Notes: a model not told the origin generated them from the sequence alone. A stretch of DNA of 6,180 nt from Rhodococcus sp. IITR03 (GCA_001017865.1 LATQ01000001.1:298076-304255), one strand, 5' to 3'. Positions 1 through 6,180 are shown, counted from the first letter of the stretch. A program made the numbers and translations.

Positions 1-454
1 ATCGCAGTCTCCGGCGCGCGCGCGCGCGTCGAAGGTGTCGCCGACACCGATGAGTTCGACGCTGTCGCCGCCGTGAACACGGATCCGGTCGCGCTTCTGC
101 TTGGGAGTGCGGGTGGCACGTAGATGCGGCCCTGGATTCCCATCACCCGGCACGCGTAGGCGACGCCCTGCGCGTGGTTGCCGGCGCTGGCCGTGACGAC
201 GCCCGCGGCGCGCTCGGCCGCGTCGAGCTGCGCCATGGCGTTGTACGCCCCGCGGAGCTTGAAGGACCGCACACGGGTGAGGTCCTCACGCTTGAGGTAG
301 ACATTGGCTCCCACGAGGCCGAGAGCCGGGGGCTGTGCTCGAGCGGCGTCGGGGCGACCGCCTCCGAAATTCGCTCGGCAGCCGCATCGATGTCGGCCGC
401 GCGGGGCACGGCGGTCACAGTCATCGGTTCTGCTGTTCGCGAAGTGGAGGTCAC
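1..454 (-). CDS. ilvA: Threonine ammonia-lyase (threonine deaminase), 5' part, frameshifted
   Basis: This is the N-terminal part (about 150 residues) of the cytoplasmic PLP enzyme that deaminates L-threonine to 2-oxobutanoate, the first committed step of isoleucine synthesis. The rest lies beyond the left edge. After frame repair I read the family's landmarks: an N-terminal AAERISEAVAPTPLEHSPRLS, then YLKREDL, then VRSFKLRGAYNAM, whose lysine (residue 66 from the GTG) is the PLP Schiff-base lysine, then ASAGNHAQGVAYA, the phosphate-binding loop, then TPKQKRDRIR. The start is GTG at 454 or ATG at 424; neither has a strong ribosome site. Two single-base losses break the frame, near 315 (CC read as C) and near 115 (GGG read as GG). 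Both look like sequence errors. The adjacent upstream F420-reductase gene parallels Rv1558-ilvA of M. tuberculosis. Identity is secure; the exact start is not. Confidence 0.9.
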
Positions 455-461
455 CCGTCAA

Positions 462-520
462 TGCTGCCACTCCCCCGATTCGCCCACCACGGCGGGACCC
501 GCATCGAGGGGGTGGCAGCA
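462..520. promoter_or_regulatory. Large imperfect inverted repeat ahead of ilvA
   Basis: Arms 462-479 and 503-520 (18 bases each) pair at 16 of 18 positions; of the other two, one is a G-U wobble in either strand's RNA. The 23-base loop contains a smaller perfect palindrome, GCGGG-A-CCCGC, at 492-502. It sits downstream of the reductase gene and just upstream of ilvA, both on the minus strand. It could terminate the reductase transcript or form a leader structure for ilvA. No U-tract follows on either strand, so a classical intrinsic terminator is not shown. The structure is seen directly; the role is inference. Confidence 0.5.
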
Positions 521-528
521 CAGTCCGT

Positions 529-542
529 CCGAGCGTGCTCGG
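529..542 (-). terminator. Short hairpin right after the reductase stop codon
   Basis: CCGAGC-GT-GCTCGG is a perfect 6-bp-arm palindrome beginning one base after the TAG of the minus-strand reductase gene. The tight GC-rich stem placed against a stop codon fits an actinobacterial terminator or a 3'-end stabiliser. There is no U-run, and the two-base loop is tight, so the call is tentative. Confidence 0.35.
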
Positions 543-543
543 T

Positions 544-985
544 CTACGAGCCCTCGACCGGCTCGAGAACGAAGACGGGAATCTCGCGATCGGTCTTCTC
601 CTGGTACTCCGCGTAGGGCGGGAACGCCTCGACGGCACGTTCCCACCACTGCGCCTTCTCCTCACCGTGGACCTCGCGGGCTGTCATGTCCCACACCTCG
701 GTGTGGTCCCTCACCTCGACGTGCGGATTCGCGACGATGTTGTGGTACCAGACGGGATGCTTCGGTGCACCGCCGAGCGAGGCGACGGCGGCATACCTGC
801 TCGTGCTCGACTCGCATGAGAGGGATCTTGCGGAGCTTGCCGGACTTGGCGCCGACCGTGGTCAGGATGATGACCGGCCGCCCCTGGAGGGTGGTGCCGC
901 GGGTTCCGCCCGACGACTCGTACTCCTCGACCTGCTTGGCGCTCCATTCGACGGGACTCGGTTCGTATTCTCCGTGCAGTGGCAT
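544..985 (-). CDS. F420 (deazaflavin)-dependent nitroreductase-family oxidoreductase, frameshifted
   Basis: Encodes a cytoplasmic protein of about 147 residues of the Ddn/FDOR split-barrel family, which uses reduced coenzyme F420 to reduce quinones or nitro compounds; the natural substrate of this member is not known. Visible features are an N-terminal amphipathic stretch ([17 protein letters not shown]), the family motif [18 protein letters not shown] at residues 40-57, whose KSGK/R part contacts the F420 tail, then, in the second frame, [20 protein letters not shown], and a tail ending in [12 protein letters not shown]. The ATG at 985 gives the usual N-terminus, though no clear Shine-Dalgarno precedes it. 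The frame breaks near 798; restoring two G/C in a shortened run (EHEGRYAAVAS) or removing one base rejoins it. It resembles Rv1558, which lies beside ilvA in M. tuberculosis. It is divergent from the small membrane gene at 1124. Confidence 0.88.
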
Positions 986-993
986 ACCGACCA

Positions 994-1013
994 GTCAACA
1001 CAATCGTTGTGAC
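994..1013. promoter_or_regulatory. Inverted repeat next to the reductase start (possible operator)
   Basis: A perfect core CACAA-TCG-TTGTG at 999-1011 is flanked by GTCA (994) and TGAC (ending 1013), so the dyad continues outward with a two-base offset. It lies 9 to 28 bases upstream of the reductase ATG, where a bound repressor would block transcription or an RNA stem would affect initiation. This fits a TetR/GntR-size operator, but no regulator gene is in the window. The dyad is seen; the function is inferred. Confidence 0.4.
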
Positions 1014-1031
1014 AGTCGTCGCCCGATCGTC

Positions 1032-1051
1032 GAGTTCGGTGGCCCGAACTC
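1032..1051. promoter_or_regulatory. Perfect 20-bp palindrome in the divergent intergenic region
   Basis: GAGTTCGG-TGGC-CCGAACTC has perfect 8-bp arms with a 4-base spacer. It stands mid-way between the minus-strand reductase (start 985) and the plus-strand small membrane gene (start 1124). That is the usual site for an operator shared by two divergent promoters. It is not the mycobacterial LexA box, whose half-sites (CGAAC, GTTCG) are in the opposite order. No known regulator is assigned. Confidence 0.5.
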
Positions 1052-1062
1052 TTCCCTGCGCC

Positions 1063-1079
1063 TATCCTGAAGAAAGGAT
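1063..1079 (+). promoter_or_regulatory. Possible -10 element with small inverted repeat
   Basis: TATCCT at 1063-1068 fits the loose actinobacterial -10 pattern TANNNT and would place transcription start about 50 bases before the ATG at 1124. The matching -35 position (about 1040-1045, inside the 20-bp palindrome) is poor. ATCCT-GAAGAA-AGGAT (1064-1079) is a perfect 5-bp-arm dyad that overlaps the hexamer. Weak prediction. Confidence 0.25.
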
Positions 1080-1108
1080 TCCGCCCGGCCTACAGCCGCT
1101 CTGCCTAC

Positions 1109-1116
1109 AGGAGGTG
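1109..1116 (+). promoter_or_regulatory. Perfect Shine-Dalgarno of the small membrane gene
   Basis: AGGAGGTG lies 7 to 8 bases before the ATG at 1124, an ideal match and spacing. It is the strongest ribosome site in the window and the main argument that the short gene downstream is real and well translated. Confidence 0.8.
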
Positions 1117-1123
1117 CACCGCG

Positions 1124-1351
1124 ATGTCCGTGCTCGATACCCGGATACGACGCGAGCGCACCGACGGTGTGGACATCGCCGGCACGATCTGGCCCCTGTA
1201 CAAGCTCGAAGCACTCGCTTCGGGCCTTCTCACCCTGCTCGTGGTCCTCGTCGTCACCACCAGCGCTCAGAGCGCCGTGCTCGGTGCCGCTGCGGTCACC
1301 GTCGTCGTGTGGTGGGTCCGCAGGATCCAGCAGCACGCACTCCGTTCCTAG
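1124..1351 (+). CDS. Small two-helix membrane protein, unknown function
   Basis: Encodes 75 residues. I cannot assign a named family. The first 27 residues are polar and basic (RIRRERTDG), followed by an apparent membrane helix at about 28-47 (EALASGLLTLLVVLVVTTSA), a very short turn (Q49-S50), a second helix at about 50-65 ending in VVVWWV, and a basic tail (RRIQQHALRS). Positive charges on both ends predict a hairpin with both termini in the cytoplasm. No signal peptide, cysteines or catalytic motif is visible. A perfect AGGAGGTG ribosome site fixes the start. The gene is divergent from the F420 reductase and convergent with dnaE1. It is the only complete gene here without a frameshift. From memory, similar short proteins occur near dnaE1 in Rhodococcus, but that needs a search. 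Confidence 0.75.
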   Translation: MSVLDTRIRRERTDGVDIAGTIWPLYKLEALASGLLTLLVVLVVTTSAQSAVLGAAAVTVVVWWVRRIQQHALRS

Positions 1352-1371
1352 CCGCACCGGCCGGCCCGGCT

Positions 1372-1412
1372 TCCCGCGCGGCGCTCACCGAAGGCTCGCG
1401 CGCGCGGCGGGA
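1372..1412. terminator. GC-rich stem between convergent genes (possible two-way terminator)
   Basis: The 64-base gap between the small membrane gene's TAG (1349-1351) and the dnaE1 TAG (1416-1418) is almost all G/C. TCCCGC-GCG (1372-1380) pairs with CGC-G-GCGGGA (1403-1412) as a nine-pair stem with one bulge. A self-complementary CCGGCCGG lies at 1357-1364. A two-way terminator is expected between convergent genes, but there are no T-runs, so support is mainly positional. Confidence 0.35.
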
Positions 1413-1415
1413 GCG

Positions 1416-4400
1416 CTAGGTGGCCAGGCAGCCCGGTCCGAGCAGGGCCTTGAGGTCGCCCATCAGCGCCGACGACGGTTCGACCCGCAGGCTGTCGTCG
1501 AGCTTGAGGACGGTGACCTTGCTGCCGGTGATGAGCCGCACGTGCACGTCGGACGAGCTGGATGGCGCGTGAGCACGTTCTTGAGGGCACCGACCTTGTC
1601 GGGGGTGCACAACCGGGTGGGCATCGACACCGACACCGGCTTCGCGACCCCGATCTGCGAGAGGTCGGGGACGACGAGATCGTTGGCGATCAGGGAGATC
1701 CGGTCGTCGCGGATCGACACCCGGGCCTTGACCAGCACCACCGAGTCCTCCACGACGTCCATGCCGTAGACGGCGTAGGACTGCGGGAAGAACAGCACCT
1801 CGATGCCACCGGTGAGGTCCTCGAGCTGCGCGGACGCCCAGGCGAGACCGTTCTTGTTGATGCGCCGGTTCACCGAGCGAGGATGCCACCGACGGTGACC
1901 TGGCTGCCGTCCTTGAGCGCGCCTTCGAGGATCGCGGGGATCTGGGTGTCGGCCTGCGACGCGAGGACGTGCTCGACGCCGTTGAGCGGGTGCCCGGAGA
2001 CGTAGAGGCCGAGCATCTCCCGTTCGAGGGCGAGGCGGTGCTTGGTGTCCCATTCCTCCTCGGGGATGCGGACGTTGAACACCGCGGCGACGGACTCGTC
2101 GGCGTCGTCGCCGCCGAACAGGTCGAACTGGCCGATCGCCTCGGCCTTCTTCGTGCTCATCACCGCGTCGATCGCGTCGGCGTGGACGAGCATCAATCCC
2201 TTGCGCGGGTGTCCGAGCGAGTCGAATGCGCCTGCCTTGATGAGGGATTCGGTGACCTTCTTCGAACACGCGACGGTGTCGATCTTGTTGAGATAGTCGG
2301 AGAAGTCGGTGTAGCGGCCCTTCTCCTCCCGCCCCTTGATGATCGAGGCGACGACGTTCGTGCCGACGTTGCGGACGGCGCCGAGGCCGAACCGGATGTC
2401 CTCGCCCACCGACATGAAGTTGGTGTGCGACTCGTTGACGTCCGGCGGCAGCACGGTGATGCCCATCTTGCGGCAGTCGGACAGGTAGACCGCGGCCTTG
2501 TCCTTGTCGTCGCCCACGGAGGTGAGCAGACCGGCCATGTACTCGGCCGGGTAGTTCGCCTTGAGATAGGCGGTCCAGAACGAGACGAGACCGTAACCGG
2601 CGGCGTGCGACTTGTTGAACGCGTAGCCGGCGAAGGGCAGAACGGTGTCCCACAGCGCGGTGATCGCCGCCTGCGAGAAGCCGTTGTCCTTCATGCCCTG
2701 CGCGAAGCCGTCGTAGGCCTCGTCGAGGATCTCCTTCTTCTTCTTACCCATCGCGCGACGCAGCAGGTCTGCCTGTCCGAGCGAGTAACCGGCCACCTTC
2801 TGAGCGATCTGCATGATCTGCTCCTGGTAGACGATCAGGCCGTAGGTGTCGGCGAGGATCTCCTTCAGCGGCTCCTCGAGCTCGGGATGGATCGGCTTGA
2901 CCTCTTGCCGCCCGTTCTTGCGGTCGGCGTAGTCATTGTGCGCGTTCATGCCCATCGGACCGGGGCGGTACAGCGCGAGCACGGCGACGATGTCCTCGAA
3001 GCCGGTGGGCTGCATGCGGCGCAGCAGGTCGCGCATGGCGCTGCCGTCGAGCTGGAACACGCCGAGCGTGTCGCCGCGCGCGAGCAGTTCGTAGGTCGCC
3101 GGATCCTCCAGCGGGAGGGTGTCGAGGTCGAGATCGATCCCGCGGTTGACCTTGATGTTCTCGATCGCGTCGCCGATGACGGTGAGGTTGCGCAGACCGA
3201 GGAAGTCCATCTTCAGCAGGCCGATGGCCTCGCAGGACGGATAGTCCCAGCCGGTGATGATCGCGCCGTCCTGCGCGCGCTTCCACAGCGGGATCGCGTC
3301 CATGAGCGGCTCGGACGACATGATCACCGCGCAGGCGTGGACGCCGGCGTTGCGGATCAGGCCCTCGAGACCGAGCGCGGTGTCGTAGATCTTCTTGATG
3401 TCCGGGTTGGACTCGATCAGCTGGCGGACCTCGGCGGCTTCCTTGTACCGCTCGTGGCTCGGGTCGGTGATACCCGAGACCGGGATGTCCTTCGCCATGA
3501 TCGGCGGAGGCAGGGCCTTGGTGATCTGGTCGGCGATCGCGAATCCGGGCTGGCCGAACTGCACTCGCGCGGAGTCCTTGATCGCGGCCTTCGTCTTGAT
3601 GGTGCCGAACGTGATGACCTGGGCGACCTTGTCGTTGCCCCACCGCTCGGTGGCGTAGCGCACCATCTCACCGCGGCGGCGATCGTCGAAGTCGATATCG
3701 ATATCGGGCATCGACACGCGCTCGGGGTTGAGGAACCGCTCGAACAGCAGACCGTGCGGGATCGGGTCGATGTTGGTGATGCCCATCGTGTAGGCGACGA
3801 GCGAACCGGCGGCCGAACCACGGCCGGGGCCGACGCGGATGCCGACCTCGCGGGCGTGGTTGATGAGGTCGCCGACGACGAGGAAGTAAGCAGGGAAGCC
3901 CATCTGGTTGATGACGCTGATCTCGTACTCGGCGCGCTCGACGTACTCGCGGGGCGGGCCGGCGGGGAAGCGACGGTCGAGACCGCGCATGACCTCCTTG
4001 TGCAACCAGCTCGCCTGCGTCTCCCCTTCCGGCACCGGGAAGATCGGCATCCGGTCGCGGTGGGTCCACACGTCCTCGTAGGACTGCACCCGCTCGGCGA
4101 TGAGCAGCGTGTTGTCGCACGCGCCCGGCACCTCGCGGTCCCACTGCTCGCGCATCTCCTGCGCCGACTTGAGGTAGTAGCCGTCGCCGTCGAACTTGAA
4201 CCGGGTGGGATCGGAGAGAGTCTTACCGGTCTGGATGCACAGCAGCGCCTCGTGGTTCGCGGCCGCATCCTTGGTGACGTAGTGGCAGTCGTTGGTCACG
4301 AGCGGCGGGATGTCGAGCTTGCGGCCGATCTCGATCAGGCCCTCGCGCACCCGGCGCTCGATGGACAGGCCGTGGTCCATCAGCTCGAGGAAGAAGTTGT

Positions 4401-4949
4401 CCTTACCCCAGATCTCCTGCCACTTCGCGGCCGCCTCGAGGGCTTCACGCTCGTGGCCGAGGCGCAGGCGCGTCTGGATCTCACCCGACGGGCAGCCGGT
4501 CGTGGCGATGATGCCTCGTGATGGTGGGCGATGAGCTCTTCGTCCATACGAGCCCACTTGCCGAGCTGGCCCTCGATCGATGCGAGGGAGGACAGCTTGA
4601 ACAGGTTCCGCAGGCCCGTGGAGTTCTCGGCGACCATCGTCATGTGGGTGTAGGCACCCGAGCCGGAGACGTCGTCGGACTTCTGGCCGGGATCGCCCCA
4701 CTGCACACGCTTGGTGGAGAAGCGCGACTCCGGCGCGACGTACGCCTCGATACCGATGATCGGCTTGATGCCGAACTTCTTGGCGACGTTGTAGAACTCG
4801 CTGGCGCCGTACATGTTTCCGTGGTCGGTCATGCCCACGGCCGGCATCCCCAGCCGTTCGGCCTCCTTGAACAACGGTCCGACCTTCGCGGCACCGTCGA
4901 GCATCGAGTACTCGGTGTGGGTGTGCAGATGAACGAACGAGTCAGCCAC
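1416..4949 (-). CDS. dnaE1: DNA polymerase III alpha subunit (replicative), frameshifted by three one-base losses
   Basis: This is the essential C-family replicase catalytic subunit, about 1178 residues after repair, the normal size for actinobacterial DnaE1. The N-terminal PHP domain (about 1-280) keeps all nine metal-ligand positions: H9, H11, D18, H43, E68, H102, C153, D221, H223. In M. tuberculosis DnaE1 this domain is the proofreading 3'-5' exonuclease. The polymerase palm follows, with PDIDIDF (D416, D418, D420) and the KMDFLG aspartate (D582). An internal clamp-binding motif QFDLF lies at 941-945. Next comes an OB-fold region ([21 protein letters not shown]) and a C-terminal domain ending in GPGCLAT. 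The GTG start at 4949 has GGGAGAGG 5 bases upstream. Frame breaks lie near 4514, 1877 and 1560, each repaired by one G/C in a short run. rarD lies 38 bases upstream on the same strand. There is no intein. Confidence 0.97.
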
Positions 4950-4954
4950 GCGTG

Positions 4955-4962
4955 CCTCTCCC
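4955..4962 (-). promoter_or_regulatory. Ribosome binding site of dnaE1
   Basis: On the minus strand GGGAGAGG ends 5 bases before the GTG start codon (4947-4949); the GGGAG core is 8 bases away. It supports this GTG, which also gives the standard DnaE1 N-terminus ([14 protein letters not shown]). It lies within the 38-base rarD-dnaE1 gap. Confidence 0.6.
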
Positions 4963-4987
4963 GGGATGTCTGTGGGCAGAGACGAGT

Positions 4988-5926
4988 CTAAGCCGCGCGA
5001 GGCTCCGCGGTGACCACGGCACGCTGACGACGGGCCCGCACGAGGCGTCCGTGCTGTACACCGCCAGTGCGATCCAGATCAGGACGAAACCGATCCACCG
5101 CGAGGCAGGCATGTCCTCCCCGAGCACGACCACACCCCACGTCATCTGCAGGCTCGGCGTGAGGTACTGCAGCATGCCGAGTGTCGCGAGCGGGACCCGC
5201 TGCGCGGCCGCGCCGAAGAGCAGCAGCGTACGGCGGTCACCAGCCCGCCGACACGAGCAGGGCGGTGTGATCGATGCCGTGCCCGAGGAAGGTGCCGGTG
5301 CCGGTCACCGCGAGGAAGATCACGTACCCGAGCGCGAACGGGGCCGCGACGATCCCCTCACCTGTCAGGGACGTGCGCGGATCGAGCGGCACGACCTTCT
5401 TGATCACCCCGTAGGACGCGAAGGACAACGCCAGGGTCAGGGCGATGATCGGCGGTCTGCCGTAGTCGACGGTGATGACCACCACCGCGCACACCGCGAG
5501 CACCAGCGCCGCGATCTGCGCCGGCCGCAGTCGTTCCCGGAAGAACAGGACACCGAACACCACGCTGACGAGCGGGTTGATGAAGTAGCCGAGTGCGGTC
5601 TCCACGACCCGGCCCGACACGACGCCGTAGATGTAGACGCCCCAGTTGACCGCGATCGCGGTGGACGCCGCGGCGACCAGGCCCCAGGTGCGGGCCGACA
5701 GGCCGCGCAGGGTGCCGAGGCGTCCCATGACGCCCAGCACGATCAGCATGAGCACGAGGGTCCACAGCACGCGGTGCGCGAGGATCTCGACGGCGCCGGC
5801 GGGTTCGAGCAGGCCGAAGTAGGCGGGGAACAGTCCCCACAATCCGTAGGCGCCCAGACCGCACAGCACCCCGGTGCGCACGATGTTCCGCTGCCCCGGG
5901 TCGTTCCGATCCCCCGAGTCGCTCAC
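4988..5926 (-). CDS. rarD: RarD-type EamA/DMT-family membrane transporter, frameshifted
   Basis: Encodes an integral membrane protein of about 313 residues of the drug/metabolite transporter superfamily, named after E. coli RarD; the substrate is unknown. After a polar N-terminus come about ten hydrophobic helices in two EamA halves. Recognisable RarD features are [62 protein letters not shown] and, in the repaired C-terminal part, [20 protein letters not shown] followed by [20 protein letters not shown]. The frame breaks near 5239, 5230 and 5048, each fixed by one G/C in a short run; the repaired gene ends at TAG 4988-4990. The start is GTG at 5926, with AGGGTGA just upstream. It precedes dnaE1 by 38 bases with no terminator seen, so read-through into dnaE1 is likely. 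Family assignment is firm; transport role is by homology only. Confidence 0.9.
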
Positions 5927-5932
5927 CGGATC

Positions 5933-5961
5933 ACCCTACGGCGCCGCCGGTGCGCTGTCGT
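5933..5961 (-). promoter_or_regulatory. Possible rarD promoter giving a leaderless transcript
   Basis: On the minus strand TAGGGT (5933-5938) fits the actinobacterial -10 consensus TANNNT. ACGACA (5956-5961) is a 4-of-6 match to TTGACA at the ideal 17-base spacing. Transcription would then begin about seven bases past the -10, on the G of the GTG start codon (5926), which would be leaderless. The same AGGGTGA could instead act as a ribosome site, so the two readings compete. The -35 hexamer overlaps the tandem-repeat array. Confidence 0.35.
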
Positions 5962-6002
5962 TCCTGGAGACTGTCGTTCCGAGACACTGTCGTTTCGAGA
6001 CG
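5955..6002. repeat. Three tandem copies of a 16-bp repeat ahead of rarD
   Basis: Units are 5955-5970 (CTGTCGTTCCTGGAGA), 5971-5986 (CTGTCGTTCCGAGACA) and 5987-6002 (CTGTCGTTTCGAGACG). All share CTGTCGTT; copies 2 and 3 differ at two positions and copy 1 is the most diverged, in its last six bases. The array lies between the repaired stop of the upstream gene (6018) and the rarD start, next to the predicted promoter. Period 16 places copies about one and a half DNA turns apart. It may bind a regulator; no known site is recognised. Confidence 0.8.
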
Positions 6003-6017
6003 GGATCCACCGCACCG

Positions 6018-6180
6018 TCACACCTCCCCGTCGTCCGGGCCGGGCACGACCGTCTCGACGTGGTGGGCAGCAGCGGGGTCACCGCGAAGCGTCCCGCGAT
6101 CGCGTCGGCGGGCAGGACCTCCACGGCCCGCACGTCCGGGGCGTCGGCGACGGCCCGGGAACTGTGCGGGAGTACCCCGG
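6018..6180 (-). CDS. C-terminal end of an unrecognised protein, frameshifted
   Basis: Only the last 54 or so codons are present; the start lies beyond the right edge. After adding one G/C near 6059 the frame reads SSRAVADAPDVRAVEVLPAD, then AIAGRFAVTPLLPTTVETVV, and stops at TGA 6018-6020 after PGPDDGEV. Without the repair it would run on through the tandem repeats to 5936 with a compositionally odd, Arg/Ser/Cys-rich tail, which argues for the repair. The tail looks like an alpha/beta soluble protein with an acidic end; I do not recognise the family. It is on the same strand as rarD, 91 bases upstream of it. Confidence 0.6.
   Translation of the reverse strand, partial: RGTPAQFPGRRRRPGRAGRGGPARRRDRGTLRGDPAAAHHVETVVPGPDDGEV

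Noticed and set aside
455..543. T-box or known riboswitch ahead of ilvA
   Set aside because: The gap is under 90 bases and shows no T-box sequence or conserved riboswitch core; only plain inverted repeats are visible.
1032..1051. LexA/SOS box
   Set aside because: The mycobacterial box is CGAAC-N4-GTTCG; here the half-sites are in the opposite order (GTTCGG-N4-CCGAAC).
174..1070. Plus-strand open frame of about 298 codons across ilvA and the F420 reductase
   Set aside because: It runs antisense through two recognised genes and their gap, and the product is Arg/Ser/Pro-rich without motifs.
1969..4521. Very long open frame (850 codons) on the plus strand opposite dnaE1
   Set aside because: It is the antisense mirror of a GC-rich gene: no family motifs, Asp/Val/Arg/Leu-rich low-complexity protein, no ribosome site, and the opposite strand carries an unmistakable DnaE1.
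1416..4949. Programmed ribosomal frameshifting or an intein in DnaE1
   Set aside because: The three breaks lack slippery heptamers and are of the same type as breaks in unrelated genes. The repaired length (about 1178) is that of intein-free DnaE1 and no intein splice motifs appear.
5955..6002. CRISPR array or plasmid-type iterons
   Set aside because: The units are 16 bases with no spacers between them, only three copies, and no cas or replication-initiator gene is nearby.
5936..6020. Extension of the right-edge gene through the tandem repeats to 5936
   Set aside because: Repair of a one-base loss near 6059, of the same kind seen in every neighbouring gene, gives a sensible C-terminus and a stop at 6018, leaving the repeats intergenic.

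Overview
The window reads as a GC-rich actinobacterial chromosome segment. It most resembles a Nocardiaceae member (Rhodococcus-like), judged from the DnaE1-type replicative polymerase, an F420-dependent (Ddn-type) reductase next to ilvA as in Mycobacterium (Rv1558-Rv1559), and codon use dominated by G/C in third positions. Genus is inference; no search was possible.

Layout, left to right. At 1-454 is the start of ilvA (threonine ammonia-lyase, minus strand, running off the left edge). At 455-543 is a short gap with two inverted repeats. At 544-985 is a deazaflavin (F420)-dependent nitroreductase-family gene (minus). At 986-1123 is a divergent promoter region rich in palindromes. At 1124-1351 is a small two-helix membrane protein (plus) with a perfect Shine-Dalgarno sequence. 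At 1352-1415 is a short convergent gap. At 1416-4949 is dnaE1, the replicative DNA polymerase III alpha subunit (minus). At 4988-5926 is rarD, an EamA/DMT-family transporter (minus), 38 bases ahead of dnaE1 and possibly co-transcribed with it. At 5927-6017 is a gap holding three tandem copies of a 16-bp repeat. At 6018-6180 is the C-terminal end of an unrecognised gene (minus) running off the right edge. No gene-free stretch exceeds 140 bases.

The dominant oddity concerns sequence quality. Every gene whose family I recognise, plus the unrecognised partial gene at the right edge, is broken by frameshifts: ten sites in all. Each is repaired by adding one (once, two) G/C to a short G/C run, and after repair every known protein matches its family along its length. 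Since dnaE1 is essential, this points to homopolymer under-calling in the sequence, not to gene decay. I therefore annotate full-length genes with the frameshift sites noted.

The gene content is core housekeeping: isoleucine synthesis, redox, replication and transport. I found no new multi-gene system. The parts most worth a second look are non-coding: the palindromes between the reductase and the small membrane gene, the 3 x 16-bp repeat ahead of rarD, and the hairpin ahead of ilvA.
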